Source: Deltaproteobacteria bacterium (lineage in GTDB: Bacteria > Desulfobacterota > Desulfuromonadia > Geobacterales > Pseudopelobacteraceae). From it: a stretch of 54,922 bases of DNA. The stretch lies in assembly GCA_021782545.1 (NCBI GenBank), contig JAJXUW010000003.1, positions 1-54,922 of the forward strand, in the 5' to 3' direction. The notes under the pieces are model-generated. The model was not told the DNA's origin. It saw nothing but the letters and a program-made list of their open reading frames with translations, and did no database searches. Below, piece by piece: positions 30,103-40,778 of this stretch (the stretch's first letter is position 1; each line of letters begins with the position of its first letter). The position numbers and the translations under genes were made by a program.

Positions 30103-31425
30103 TCACATCACATGCTGCTCGGATGCCGGGCATGCCGCAACCGTCAGTAAGCCTCCCGACCAGGCTGCCAACCAAAGCCAGAGCGGACGATAGAAGTTGT
30201 GCCCGCCGATCCCGAAGACCAAAAGCAGTATCAACGCCACAATGATGGCGCCAGCGAGGTAAAAGGAGAACGTATCGTCAATGCAGCCGCCCGTCGACAA
30301 CCGGGAGCGGACCCGATGGCAACAACGCAGAATGGAGACCATAAGACCGACAAACAGGACGGCTCCAAACAAGCCCAGCTCGGCCAGAACCTCCCCGTAC
30401 AGGATATGCGACTGATTCGGCGAAGGAGCACCGTCGTCAACATGGTGGGTCATACGATAGCCGATATAGTTTTTCCCACCGGCCCCGACCCCGGTAAAGG
30501 GCCGCTGCTGAAACATCCGCCAACTGGCCTTCCAGCCCTGTATCCTGCCTTCGGCAGATTCCCTGGCGTTCTTAGGACCTGCCTCTTCATCCCACAGAGT
30601 CCTGAAACGTTCCTGCTTTTCTTCTGGCATGATATGCCAAACCACGGTCATTGCAACGATAGTGGCACACAATATCAACAACTTGCGTTTTCCCTTCTGC
30701 ACAAGTACCCAGATGGCACAAAGCGCCAGTAAGGCAACAAACGAGGTGCGTGATCCGGTAAGCACGACGCAGAGTATTGCAAAGGCGCCGTACAGATAGT
30801 ACAACTTCCGGAGATGTCGGTTCTGTTCAGAACGCAACAGTGCGTAGACAAAGGGCAGTGAGAGTACAACCGTCGCGCCGAACGAATTAGGGTCATTAAA
30901 GGTGCTGTCCACCCCCATCATCCGTGAAATCCCCATGCGCCAGACATGGCGGCCGTTGGTGTATTCCCAAAAAGAGTGCAGAACATACAGCATGGTGGAA
31001 AATACATAGGCCTTGACGATCGTCTTTAAGGTGATTTCATCATCAGCGATGGACAGCATCAACAAATAGAGCACCGCCATCTTTGCGTACTCTATCCCCT
31101 GGTCAAGCGCGTAGTCCGTATTGAAGGCGAATGGTGCCAGGACAAAATGGAGTGTGAGCAGGCCGTAGACCCATTTATTGAGCGGTGAAGGCACCACTCT
31201 GAAGGCATGGTGCAGGATTGCGACGATGATAAGGAGGATGGCGTACACCCGCTCTATCCTTAGCCCCTCAAGATAGCGGATAGACTCCCAGGGACGCTCG
31301 ATCACCAGAAACATATAGAGGCAGACCATGATCAGCACAACAGAGACAGATTGTTGCGCCGTCAACCGGCCTTCTTCCTGATATGCGAGTTGGTCTGAAC
31401 CGATGCTCATATCCTGAGCCCTCAC
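30103..31425 (-). CDS. O-antigen ligase/Wzy-like polymerase family protein
   Basis: Polytopic; LTGSRTSFVALLAL, RPFTGVGAGGKNYIG, PNQSHILYGEVLAELGLFG. Confidence 0.88.
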   Translation of the reverse strand: MRAQDMSIGSDQLAYQEEGRLTAQQSVSVVLIMVCLYMFLVIERPWESIRYLEGLRIERVYAILLIIVAILHHAFRVVPSPLNKWVYGLLTLHFVLAPFAFNTDYALDQGIEYAKMAVLYLLMLSIADDEITLKTIVKAYVFSTMLYVLHSFWEYTNGRHVWRMGISRMMGVDSTFNDPNSFGATVVLSLPFVYALLRSEQNRHLRKLYYLYGAFAILCVVLTGSRTSFVALLALCAIWVLVQKGKRKLLILCATIVAMTVVWHIMPEEKQERFRTLWDEEAGPKNARESAEGRIQGWKASWRMFQQRPFTGVGAGGKNYIGYRMTHHVDDGAPSPNQSHILYGEVLAELGLFGAVLFVGLMVSILRCCHRVRSRLSTGGCIDDTFSFYLAGAIIVALILLLVFGIGGHNFYRPLWLWLAAWSGGLLTVAACPASEQHVM

Positions 31426-31432
31426 CCTGCCG

Positions 31433-32002
31433 TCATCTGATGGTCTTGACTACCTTTGCCGGATTGCCTGTCAAAACTTCGTAGTCCCCTGTCCTGTGTA
31501 TCACCACGGAACCGGCGGCGACGACATTCTGGACCCCAAGGTCATCCATGATCACCGCGCCGTTGCCGATCCAACAGTTTTCACCAATGGTTATTTTTCT
31601 GAACACCCCGGGTTGTTCCTGGATCGGCTTGCCAATTTCGGTATACCCATGCTGATGCTTGCCGCTGAGAATGGATACATGGCTGGCTATGGTTACGTGG
31701 TCCCCGATCTTGGCTGTACCTAGTATGTTATAGGCCCCGAGATAATAACCGGTTCCCAGTTCGGTCTCGGGATGGGCGATAAAGGTCCCAAATCCGATGT
31801 AACCTTTCGTGGAGCAGCTGTTAAGCGTCCTGCTGTAGTAGGCGACTCTGCAATAACTGCCGAATTTCCCCGGGATCAGGGCAAGCAACTGCCCTTGTCC
31901 GGCAAACAGCTCTTTCGATCGTGTCAGCAGAAAGAGCAGATACAACGGCGCGGTGAGTACCAGGCAAAGGCCCAGAAAACATCGCTGCAGCACCTTTTTC
32001 AT
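31433..32002 (-). CDS. Left-handed beta-helix acyltransferase
   Basis: Hexapeptide-type repeats; ITIGENCWIGNGAVIMDDLGVQNVVAAGSVVIHRTGDYEVLTGNPAKVVK. Confidence 0.88.
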   Translation of the reverse strand: MKKVLQRCFLGLCLVLTAPLYLLFLLTRSKELFAGQGQLLALIPGKFGSYCRVAYYSRTLNSCSTKGYIGFGTFIAHPETELGTGYYLGAYNILGTAKIGDHVTIASHVSILSGKHQHGYTEIGKPIQEQPGVFRKITIGENCWIGNGAVIMDDLGVQNVVAAGSVVIHRTGDYEVLTGNPAKVVKTIR

Positions 32003-33111
32003 ACGAGCTCCTCATATAACGTATGATAACTCGCCAGTATCTTGTCGCATGCGAACAGCCGAACCGCCTTTTCCCTGCCCCGCTGTCCCATGGTGCCCGC
32101 CTGCTGATGTCCGATGATGCTGATCAGGCGTTCGGCCATCCGGTTTGGATCACCGGAGGGCACGACATACCCTGTGACACCGTCCTCCACCGCCTCGCGC
32201 GCCCCGCCGACATCGCTGCAGACAACCGCCAGACCTGCCGCCGCATATTCGACAATCGCATTTGAAAAACTTTCGGAATGGGACGACAACACCCCGATAT
32301 CCATACAACTCAACAGCTGCGGGATATCGGTGCGTCTGCCTAAAAACCGTAGTGTTGCGCCCAGCCCTGACGTCTGGCTCAACGCCTCCAATGTCGGGCG
32401 TTCAGGGCCATCACCAACGATGCAAAACCGCGCCGCGGGCACTTTGTCGGCAACCAGCCGTGCAGCCGCGATAAAGACATCAAGCGCCTTTATTGGCCGC
32501 AGGTTGGCAACCACCCCAATAACAACCGCATCCTCCGGGAAATTCCACTGTTGCCTGAATGTCGTGCGTTGGTCTGCTGTTGCTGGAGCGTAGCGTTCGG
32601 TCTCCAGGCTGTTGTACACGACCTTGATACGGTTCGACTCAACGCCTTCACTATGCGTCAACCATTCGCGGGTGCTCTCCGAATTGGCCAGGAAACAGGT
32701 AACCCACCGGTTTAGCAGTCTCAGGGCAACAAGTTCGAAGCGAGTGTGCCAATACCCCTGGTTTCTCCTGGTCGCAATAACAGCCTGAGTCCCGGCTAAT
32801 CGAGCCGCCGCTACCCCGACTTTATTGCCCTCAACAAAATAGGTCTGTACGATGTTGATGCGGGATGTCTTGAGAAAATTGATGAATTTCAGGATATTCA
32901 GATAACTGGCAGGATGGGCAAACGAGGTGATACCGATATCAATCAGCTCACATGCCAAAAACTCTTTCTTAAGCCACTCTGAAGGGCGTAATACACACAA
33001 ATAGGGCTTAAACCGTGTTCTATCCAGGTGTTCAAGCAGCATCAGCAGCTGTTTTTCAGTCCCGGCTGTCGGCGATTCGATGGTATCGATGATGTAGGCG
33101 ATGTTTATCAT
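31999..33111 (-). CDS. Glycosyltransferase family 4
   Basis: MINIAYIIDTIESPTAGTEKQLLMLLEHL, GVVANLRPIKALDVFIAAARLV, SHSESFSNAIVEYAAAGLAVVCSDVGGAREAV. Confidence 0.92.
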   Translation of the reverse strand: MINIAYIIDTIESPTAGTEKQLLMLLEHLDRTRFKPYLCVLRPSEWLKKEFLACELIDIGITSFAHPASYLNILKFINFLKTSRINIVQTYFVEGNKVGVAAARLAGTQAVIATRRNQGYWHTRFELVALRLLNRWVTCFLANSESTREWLTHSEGVESNRIKVVYNSLETERYAPATADQRTTFRQQWNFPEDAVVIGVVANLRPIKALDVFIAAARLVADKVPAARFCIVGDGPERPTLEALSQTSGLGATLRFLGRRTDIPQLLSCMDIGVLSSHSESFSNAIVEYAAAGLAVVCSDVGGAREAVEDGVTGYVVPSGDPNRMAERLISIIGHQQAGTMGQRGREKAVRLFACDKILASYHTLYEELV

Positions 33112-33189
33112 ACAAGCTGTCTCGGCATCGTTGACGGAAAACATCTACCAAACCTGCAAGCACGACACATGTCCTGATCGGGCCTATCT

Positions 33190-34203
33190 TTATTTTCTGA
33201 GAAATGCCTGCTGTATGAACCCCCACCCTAAACCAAAGTGTACGGTAAAAAAGACAAACGGCAACCAGCGGAAGGCGTGCCAACCGTTTTTGGCGGCAAT
33301 ACGGCACGATTCAACCATGATGATGGCCCAATAGACCGTAAAGAGACCGGCTCCTGCCGGTATGACGCTACGGCTGGGCATCCGGCCCAACGTTACCATG
33401 ACGAGCAGTACGGCAAACACCGCGCCCACTGCCACAAACCCGGCCGGGATAAGCTGATTAAACGTCAGGGCGGCGGGATGTTTCCTAATGAACCTGCAAC
33501 GGCCCTTGCCGTAACGAACCATCTGGCGCATAAGCCCTGGCAGATCCTCACGGGGGTAGTAGCGGATGGCAAGCGTCGGGCTGGTGTAACAGGTCAATCC
33601 CGCCCGCTCCACCCGGTAGTTGAACTCCACATCTTCACAGGCATCAAAGGTCTCATCCACATACCCAACCGTATCGAAGAGGCCCCTACGGTAGGTAGCG
33701 CCGTTACTTACCGGGCTGGCGAATCCTTCATACCGGTCAAAGATCAGCGAATCACCGCCATGGCCGATCCTTGAGGCCCGCGCCAGAGCCACGGCCTTTT
33801 GGAATTCAGTCAGATCTGGAGGGTCGAGCGGTTGCGGACGTCCCAGGCAATCGGCGCCGCTCTTTTCAAAACAGGCCACCGTGTTTTCCAGCAGGTGATC
33901 ATCCGGTATGAAACAGTGCCCGTCCACAACCAGGAAGATGTCGCCGCGCCCCTGTTTGAAGCCGAGGTTGCGTCCGCTACTGGAACGATGGCCCGGATTG
34001 TCAAGCAGCCGGACCTGGGCATGGCACCGCGCGATATCCATAACAATTTCCCGGGTGCCATCATCAGAACCGCCATCGGCCACCACGATCTCGTAACGGT
34101 CTGCCGGATATTCCTGGCAAAGCAGTTGACCAATGGTCGCCGCAATGAAAGGGGCCTCGTTCCGTACCGGCATGACGATGGTGATAAACGGCACAATGTC
34201 CAT
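33190..34203 (-). CDS. Glycosyltransferase family 2 with C-terminal membrane segments
   Basis: ITIVMPVRNEAPFIAATIGQLL...VVADGGSDDGT...CEDVEFNYRVERAG; hydrophobic C-terminus. Confidence 0.92.
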   Translation of the reverse strand: MDIVPFITIVMPVRNEAPFIAATIGQLLCQEYPADRYEIVVADGGSDDGTREIVMDIARCHAQVRLLDNPGHRSSSGRNLGFKQGRGDIFLVVDGHCFIPDDHLLENTVACFEKSGADCLGRPQPLDPPDLTEFQKAVALARASRIGHGGDSLIFDRYEGFASPVSNGATYRRGLFDTVGYVDETFDACEDVEFNYRVERAGLTCYTSPTLAIRYYPREDLPGLMRQMVRYGKGRCRFIRKHPAALTFNQLIPAGFVAVGAVFAVLLVMVTLGRMPSRSVIPAGAGLFTVYWAIIMVESCRIAAKNGWHAFRWLPFVFFTVHFGLGWGFIQQAFLRK

Positions 34204-34207
34204 TATC

Positions 34208-35332
34208 TTACCCAAACGAACGGCACATGTCCGTGTAAAGCTTTTCATATTCTATGGTTTGAGCACTAAACCCAAAGTTACGCTTGATATATTCAAACCC
34301 TGCTATTCCCATCTGTCTGCGAAGCTCCCGGTCGGTCAGCAGGCTGAGAAGGGCGGTCACCATGCCAACGACATCATCCGGCGTTGTTAGAAAGCCGGAC
34401 AGGCCATGTTGAACGACCTCCGGCGTCCCGCCTACGGCGGTGGCAACAATCGGTTTTTGATTGGCAAACGCCTCAAGGGCGACATTGGGCAGCCCCTCGG
34501 TGAACGAAGGGAGCATAAAGATATCGATCTGCGGCAACAGGTCCGGCAAATCCTTGCGGAAACCGGGCAACAAGAACCGGCCCTGTAATCCTGATGCGGT
34601 AACCTTTTGTTCCAGTTGGGGCCGCAACACCCCTTCGCCGAACACCACAAAATAGGCCTGTGGCTGGTCTGCACAAACCTCGCGGGCCACCTCAATCATG
34701 GTGGCGTAATTTTTTTCCGGGCTGAGCCGTCCGGCAGAGGCGATAATCAGCGCATCCTGCGGCAATCCGAGCTGGCTGCGCAACGGGACATCGAAGGGTG
34801 GCGCCGGTTCATCCAGATTGATGGCGTTATGGATGACCGACACCTTACGCCCCGGCACACCACTGGCGAGAATCTTCTGCTGTTGGCCGGCAGAAACGGC
34901 GACAACATGGTCGGCAAACCGCAGAAACAATCGATCCAGGGCCTCGTACCATCTGATCTTGGGGCTTTCTCCGGTCCATCCCCGTGAAACGGCGATGGTC
35001 GGTATCCTGGCCGGTACGGCGGCGAGACATCCGAGGATATTTGGCTTGTAACCGTGGGTGCAGAGGAGATCCACCTTGTGCTGCCGTAAGACCGTATAGA
35101 GAGTATGGATGCTTGCGACGTGAACGGGAGAGCGCGAAGGCAGGTGCACGGTACAGTAACCGCGCAACCGTGCTGCATCGCCAAGCGGGTCCGCCCCCCC
35201 TTCCCCGAACGTTCCCAGAATCGGGGTGAACCGGGCAGTATCCAACCGGGCGAAGTGCTCGAGAATCTGTTTCTCCGGGCCGCCGACAAAATTACAGGCC
35301 CGCAGGTGCATAATGACCAGTGTCTTAGCCAC
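34208..35332 (-). CDS. Glycosyltransferase family 4
   Basis: LVIMHLRACNFVGGPEKQILEH, SAGRLSPEKNYATMIEVA, LPSFTEGLPNVALEAFANQKPIVATAVGGTPEVV; GTG start at 35332 favoured. Confidence 0.9.
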   Translation of the reverse strand: MAKTLVIMHLRACNFVGGPEKQILEHFARLDTARFTPILGTFGEGGADPLGDAARLRGYCTVHLPSRSPVHVASIHTLYTVLRQHKVDLLCTHGYKPNILGCLAAVPARIPTIAVSRGWTGESPKIRWYEALDRLFLRFADHVVAVSAGQQQKILASGVPGRKVSVIHNAINLDEPAPPFDVPLRSQLGLPQDALIIASAGRLSPEKNYATMIEVAREVCADQPQAYFVVFGEGVLRPQLEQKVTASGLQGRFLLPGFRKDLPDLLPQIDIFMLPSFTEGLPNVALEAFANQKPIVATAVGGTPEVVQHGLSGFLTTPDDVVGMVTALLSLLTDRELRRQMGIAGFEYIKRNFGFSAQTIEYEKLYTDMCRSFG

Positions 35333-36518
35333 GGGCACTCTCCCACAGTTCTGCCATGGTCTTTGCAATGGCATCCCAGGTATAGCTTCTCAAAACCAGC
35401 TCCCGCCCAACGGCCCCAAGCGCTGCATACTCATCCCGATCGGCCAGTACCCGGCAGGCGGTAGCTGCCAGCTCCCGGGGCGTATCGCGCAACAGGATCG
35501 TAACGCCATCCTGAACGGTCAACCCCTCGGCACCCACCGTTGTCGAGAGGACGGTCTTGCCCATCGCCAGCGCTTCGAGAATTTTCAACCGTGAACCGCC
35601 TCCAACCCGCAACGGCACAAGATAGAGCGCACTGCGGGCGATATAGGGGCGGACATCGGGTACCGTACCGGTTACCGTCACCCCTGCCGTCTGTTCTGCC
35701 AGCGTTGACAACCACGCCGGAGGGTTTCGGCCAACAACGCAAAAGGTGGCGTCAGGCGTCTGCCGGCGAATCAACGGAAAGACCTGTTCAATAAAATACC
35801 TGACCCCGTCCTGGTTGGGCCGCCAGTCCATGGAACCGGTGAATACCATACTGCCTGGTGTCACCGGCACCACAGCTGGCGTGTAATAGCGTTCATCAAC
35901 CCCATTGGGTACAACCTGCACCTGAGGGCAACCGTAGTCATTGACAAAAACGTCACGATCAGGCTGTGAAACCGTCGATACCGCGCTATAGCGCCGTGCA
36001 GCAGCAGCCTCGTAACGACGCAATTTCTTCCACTGCAGATAGATATATATGCGTTTTGCCGGATTGGGTTCCGTCAGAAAATAACGCTCCCAGATCTGTG
36101 CCTCTACGTTATGGGCCGAAAGCACCGTCGGTATTCTGCCCAGAAGTGGCAGGATATTTTCTGTGTAAGGTGTCCACTCGCAATGGAGCAGGTCGAAGCC
36201 CCCTTCCGTCACCAGTGAGACGGCCTTTTGGGAAAACGCTCGGGAGTAATGCCGGTCGACGATGTACGGATTTGGGGAGAGCAGGTTGGCCAGAAGCTGT
36301 CCATAAAAACGTGCCCCCTGCTGTTTGAGGATGGGGCTAGGCACCACGACAACCGAGACATTGGGGCAGTCCGGCAGCGCCACCACTCCGGGTGTGCCGT
36401 AGCAAAGATAAGTGATGGCGTGATGCCGCTGCAGGCGCTGCAGCAGGTTGTAACTCCGCAGCCGCTTACCGGTGTCAAGCGGCCAGGGGAGTTCTTCATC
36501 AACAACCAGGACGTTCAT
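35325..36518 (-). CDS. PEP-CTERM/EPS-locus type glycosyltransferase (GT4)
   Basis: MNVLVVDEELPWPLDTGKRLRSYNLLQRL, VFTGSMDWRPNQDGVRYFIEQVFPLI, VPLRVGGGSRLKILEALAMGKTVLSTTVGAEGL. Confidence 0.92.
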   Translation of the reverse strand: MNVLVVDEELPWPLDTGKRLRSYNLLQRLQRHHAITYLCYGTPGVVALPDCPNVSVVVVPSPILKQQGARFYGQLLANLLSPNPYIVDRHYSRAFSQKAVSLVTEGGFDLLHCEWTPYTENILPLLGRIPTVLSAHNVEAQIWERYFLTEPNPAKRIYIYLQWKKLRRYEAAAARRYSAVSTVSQPDRDVFVNDYGCPQVQVVPNGVDERYYTPAVVPVTPGSMVFTGSMDWRPNQDGVRYFIEQVFPLIRRQTPDATFCVVGRNPPAWLSTLAEQTAGVTVTGTVPDVRPYIARSALYLVPLRVGGGSRLKILEALAMGKTVLSTTVGAEGLTVQDGVTILLRDTPRELAATACRVLADRDEYAALGAVGRELVLRSYTWDAIAKTMAELWESARG

Positions 36519-37365
36519 GGGGAAGACCGCCTTCCAGAACCTGCCCCATTGGCGCAAACCGGAGCCGTTCAAAGAGATGGATCAGCTTGCCCTCGGTACG
36601 CTTGAGATTCAGGTAGTGCCTGAAAGTTGATATGATGCCGGCCTTGATACGCGGTTGCGCTGGGTCGATCTCCCACGGATGGAAATAGAGCACCGCCGGC
36701 TGCAGTTCGTTGTTATTGACCGCATCGATCCCTTTCCTGATGGTTTCCACCGGCAGCAGCCGCAGATAGCCGCCACCCGCAATGGGCAGACGGACCTGTT
36801 TCCAGCCGATCTTGAGCGGCAGCGTGGTGAGGGGGAATTCACGTAGCAGCCCTGCCTCGGTCTCGATCGTATGGGGGAAACGGTTGGCATCAGGGATGCC
36901 GTAGGTATCATGCACCACCGGGAAAATGCTTGAATCGTAGCCAAACCCCTCTTCGACCAGGATGTCCAGCGCCCAGAGCGATTGTCGGGTAATGGAATAG
37001 CTGGGTGCACGATAGCCGTTGACCTTCACACCGCCCAGATCCTCCAACAGGGCCTTGGCCCGGTGTATATCTTCACGGAACCGTTGGGGACCGATCCGGT
37101 AGACCAGTTGATGAGCATGGCCATGGCAGGCGATCTCATGCCCGTTACGCTGAATATCCTTGACCAGTTCGGGTAGTCGCTGCGCCACCCAGCCCAAGAT
37201 AAAAAAGGTGGCCCTGATATGGTAGCGTGCCAGCAGCTCCAGTACCCGTCCGATATTTCTATCAACGCGCAGGGGATAGCGGTCCCAGTCCTCCATCCGC
37301 ACCGTACGTGCAAATGCATTTACCTGGAAATAGTCTTCAACATCTATGGTCAAGGCGTTCAGCAT
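36499..37365 (-). CDS. XrtA-associated polysaccharide deacetylase with DUF3473-like C-terminus
   Basis: LTIDVEDYFQVNAF, HEIACHGHAHQLVYR, NGYRAPSYSITRQSLWALDIL, LYFHPWEIDPAQPRIK. Confidence 0.93.
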   Translation of the reverse strand: MLNALTIDVEDYFQVNAFARTVRMEDWDRYPLRVDRNIGRVLELLARYHIRATFFILGWVAQRLPELVKDIQRNGHEIACHGHAHQLVYRIGPQRFREDIHRAKALLEDLGGVKVNGYRAPSYSITRQSLWALDILVEEGFGYDSSIFPVVHDTYGIPDANRFPHTIETEAGLLREFPLTTLPLKIGWKQVRLPIAGGGYLRLLPVETIRKGIDAVNNNELQPAVLYFHPWEIDPAQPRIKAGIISTFRHYLNLKRTEGKLIHLFERLRFAPMGQVLEGGLPHERPGC

Positions 37366-37368
37366 GTT

Positions 37369-38622
37369 TCAAAAGGTCTTCTTTAGTTCGATCACCGCCC
37401 GGTTGGTTGTCCAGACGCCGTCAGTACTGTCAAGCTGCCGCTGATTGGAGATGTGGGTGTACGACACATTCAGCGCAAGATCGTTCATGATCTGCCATGA
37501 AAGACCGATCAGGGCGACAAGCCGGTACGGGCGGTTGCCGCTGAACGGCGTACGGTAACTGTTGTAATGCTCACCACTTAACGTGGCATTCAGGGCGAGA
37601 TGTTCGCCGATATCATACCGTCCGGTCAGGCCGACTACAGTCTTGTGCCGTCCGCCGGTGTAACCGGGAGCGCGGTCGATGTAGTCATAGTCGGTATAAC
37701 CACCAAACAGGCCGATGGCGCTCCGGTCAAAGGTCTTATCCAACTTGGCTTGGTAGCTGGTTTCGCGGGTGGAATGGGCAAGAGGGTCCTCTGTTATCTG
37801 CCGTTTCGATTCCAAGGTGGCAATGAAATAGCCGAAATCATGTTTGAGACCAGCGTTCCAAAACAGATAGCGGCTACTGGTTCTGTCTGAAAAGTATTGC
37901 CACGTATACCCGAGGTTTGCGTACAGAAAGGAGGTGTCGGCATAATTGTACCGAAACCCGCCGGATGCATCGTGTTTGTCGTAGCGTCTGTTATCCACGG
38001 ACTCCTGGTGTGAATACAGGTAGTTTGCCAGCAGATTCACCTTTGGCGTCAGTTCATAGGTCATGTCAGCATGGGCACTGTGGATCTGTTTGGCGATACC
38101 GCTGGCGTCCCAATACCGAATGTCGTTGTACCGGTACCCTGTCTTGAGGGTGGTCCTGTCGGTCGGATGCCAGAGCAGCCAAGGGTTCACCGTGGCAATA
38201 TTCTGATCGGTCTGGTTTGCAAAGGCGCTTGCAACCACCGCATCGCGATAGATATCCAACGAGACCCGCTTGTAGGTATCCGCCAGATCAAGAAAGAAGA
38301 AATTTTCCAGAAGGGTGATGGAGCCTTTGGCATCCACCTCATGGCTTATGTCATTGGTCTTGCTGTTGCGGGCGTAATAACGGTAATCCAGGTTATAGGC
38401 GATATTCCACTGGAAGCGGCTCGCCTGATAGTTTGAGATGAAGCCTGGCCTGACCCTGGTGATAAAATCGTGCCGACGCTCTGTCTGCGTGTCAAACACG
38501 TTGTCGGTATACTCTTCGCCAATCGTGATAAAAGGGGCCAGCAATCTGTCTTCCGCCAATCCCTCCGAATACCACCCGACAGCCGCTGCAACAGATGTGA
38601 TCATTAGTGCCAGTCGTTTCAT
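37369..38622 (-). CDS. Outer-membrane beta-barrel protein, PEP-CTERM system-associated
   Basis: Signal peptide from Met 38622; EEYTDNVFDTQTERRHDFITRVRPGF; alternating beta-strand pattern to a C-terminal Phe. Confidence 0.87.
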   Translation of the reverse strand: MKRLALMITSVAAAVGWYSEGLAEDRLLAPFITIGEEYTDNVFDTQTERRHDFITRVRPGFISNYQASRFQWNIAYNLDYRYYARNSKTNDISHEVDAKGSITLLENFFFLDLADTYKRVSLDIYRDAVVASAFANQTDQNIATVNPWLLWHPTDRTTLKTGYRYNDIRYWDASGIAKQIHSAHADMTYELTPKVNLLANYLYSHQESVDNRRYDKHDASGGFRYNYADTSFLYANLGYTWQYFSDRTSSRYLFWNAGLKHDFGYFIATLESKRQITEDPLAHSTRETSYQAKLDKTFDRSAIGLFGGYTDYDYIDRAPGYTGGRHKTVVGLTGRYDIGEHLALNATLSGEHYNSYRTPFSGNRPYRLVALIGLSWQIMNDLALNVSYTHISNQRQLDSTDGVWTTNRAVIELKKTF

Positions 38623-38668
38623 GGTTGTCCCCTCACGCAGGCAATACTCTGATAACAACAGGGTTAAC

Positions 38669-39823
38669 TCAGTCGATATGTCCGCTCCCCAGTAATCTGC
38701 GTATGATGCCGGTTTTAGGCTGTTCATACTGTTCAACCACCACCGATTCAGTCCCGATGCGTTGCAGCAGCTCTTCAAGTTTGTTACTCAATTCCTTGAG
38801 CTCTGCGTCGGTATAGGCGCGGTTACTTTCAATGGCGTCATGCAACTCACTCCAGCAGGTGTCCGAGATCACGTCAGAATGGCTACGTCTGACGTCAAAT
38901 TCAATGGTATCAATACGTTGCAATATAGCCGTCAGTAGTTCTTTGAGCCCCTGGTCTTTGCCGACAAACGATTCAATACCGTTTTCCAGGCTTGGCCTGG
39001 AAACTGCCCAGAAATGATTTTCAAAGTCCATGTCGCCGATGATCTCAAGGGTCATAGCAGCCGTGATATGATGCGTTTCTTCAGCAAACGCCGACAGCAG
39101 CAGAAAATCGCAGATGATATTCACCAGGCGTGGAATCCCTCTGCTGTAGCGGTAAATCAGCTCAAACGCCTCCGGTTCAAAGGTGGCGGTTGTCGCATCT
39201 CCCGCCACAGTGAGCCGATGCAGGATATACTGTTCGCTTTCCGCCTGGCTTAAGGCACTCAGGTTGCAGTTGATGCTGATGCGCTGCCGCAGTTGGAGCA
39301 GCTCGGGTAATGCCAGCGTACTGCGCAATTCGGGCTGGCCTGCCAGGATGATCTGCAGCAGTTTACCGTCTGATGTCTCCAGGTTAGACAGCATCCGCAC
39401 CTCTTCCAAAAGTTCTGGAGAAAGGTTCTGCGCCTCGTCAATGATCAGCACCGGCTGTCTGCCGGTGGCATACTGGTGCACCAGAAACTCGTTCAAATCG
39501 CGCAGCAGAGAGATCTTGTCCTTGCCCAGCGTGACCAGGCCGAAATCATCATTGATCATTGCCAGCAGTTGATCTGACGTGACGCTGGTGTTAAACAGCC
39601 TTGCCAGCACGATCTTGTCGCCATGGGTAGCCAGCAGGTTGCGGATCAGCGTCGTCTTTCCAGATCCGACGTCACCGGTCAGAAGGATGAAACCGGCCCG
39701 TTCCCTGATGCCATAATCCAGATAGGTTATGGCCTTCTTATGGGCCCGGCTCAAAAAAATGAACCGTGGGTCCGGGAGCAGTTCAAACGGCTTTGCTTTC
39801 AAGTTGAAAAATGCCTCGTACAC
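38669..39823 (-). CDS. XrtA/PEP-CTERM system-associated AAA ATPase (ExeA-like)
   Basis: YEAFFNLKAKPFELLPDPRFIFLSRAHKKAITYLDYGI, LTGDVGSGKTTLIRNLL, VLIIDEAQNLSPELLEEVRMLSNLE; GTG start at 39823. Confidence 0.92.
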   Translation of the reverse strand: MYEAFFNLKAKPFELLPDPRFIFLSRAHKKAITYLDYGIRERAGFILLTGDVGSGKTTLIRNLLATHGDKIVLARLFNTSVTSDQLLAMINDDFGLVTLGKDKISLLRDLNEFLVHQYATGRQPVLIIDEAQNLSPELLEEVRMLSNLETSDGKLLQIILAGQPELRSTLALPELLQLRQRISINCNLSALSQAESEQYILHRLTVAGDATTATFEPEAFELIYRYSRGIPRLVNIICDFLLLSAFAEETHHITAAMTLEIIGDMDFENHFWAVSRPSLENGIESFVGKDQGLKELLTAILQRIDTIEFDVRRSHSDVISDTCWSELHDAIESNRAYTDAELKELSNKLEELLQRIGTESVVVEQYEQPKTGIIRRLLGSGHID

Positions 39824-39900
39824 AGCAGCTCCGATCCGGCGCCTTACCGCACACAAGCAAACAGGGTTGATGCTGGTTTTGGGCGTTCACGAACAGGACG

Positions 39901-40752
39901 TCAGAGCGCCTGATGTTCCTGCATATAGCGTTGAGAGTAGCCATACCGCTTGTCATGTCCGACCTGTTCAGCATTGTTGTAGATCATGCCGAGTACCGGG
40001 CACCCCTTCAATACATCAAGCGATTCCTGTATCTCCTGCAGTGAGGCATGCCGCTCCATAACGACAAACACCGTGGTATCGACCAGCTTTCCCAGTGAAC
40101 GGGCCTCGCTGAACGGCAGAATAGGCGGTGTGTCGAAGATGATGTAACGATCGGGATAACGGTTCTTCATCTCGGCAACCAGATTTTTGGTTTGTTGCGA
40201 CGAAAACAGTTCGGAGGGATTTGGCACACTGTGCCCAGCACGGATTATTGAGAGCTTGCCGATACCGGTCGGCATGATGGCCTCTGCCAGATCGGCCTCG
40301 CCTAACAGGCAGTCGGAGAACCCTGGTTTCTCTTCAAGCGTGAGGAAGGTATGCATGGTGGGTCTGCGCAGATCGGCCTCCACCAGGAGCACTGTATGGT
40401 CAAACTCTTCTGCCAGGCTGACGGCCAGATTGAGGCAGGCCATGGTTTTCCCCTCGCCGGGCAATGCACTGGTGACCATGATGGTGTTGTGAAAGCCGTT
40501 CTCTTTGGTCTTGCTGAGCAGCATCGCCTTAACCTTGCGGAACTCCTCCGCCGCGGCAGAAAACGGCTGCGTGAGGTTTACCAGCAGCGGGTTGTCGGAG
40601 CTGACCGGCACCGCCGGTTCGTGGCGTTCCAGACGGTTATGACGGCCTGAGTCGCCCCCCTGTTGTGCGTAACCAGTACCGTCGGTTACGGCAGGCGGGT
40701 AATCGCGGCGCAGCTGTGAAGCTTTCTCCATCGCCTGTTCAATTCTGCTCAT
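39901..40752 (-). CDS. XrtA-associated tyrosine autokinase (BY-kinase)
   Basis: MSRIEQAMEKASQLR, VTSALPGEGKTMACLNLAVSLA, LLVEADLRRPTMH, YIIFDTPPIL; C-terminal Tyr cluster KRYGYSQRYMQEH. Confidence 0.92.
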   Translation of the reverse strand: MSRIEQAMEKASQLRRDYPPAVTDGTGYAQQGGDSGRHNRLERHEPAVPVSSDNPLLVNLTQPFSAAAEEFRKVKAMLLSKTKENGFHNTIMVTSALPGEGKTMACLNLAVSLAEEFDHTVLLVEADLRRPTMHTFLTLEEKPGFSDCLLGEADLAEAIMPTGIGKLSIIRAGHSVPNPSELFSSQQTKNLVAEMKNRYPDRYIIFDTPPILPFSEARSLGKLVDTTVFVVMERHASLQEIQESLDVLKGCPVLGMIYNNAEQVGHDKRYGYSQRYMQEHQAL

Positions 40753-40778
40753 ATGACGATCCCTCCCGTTGCAAGAGG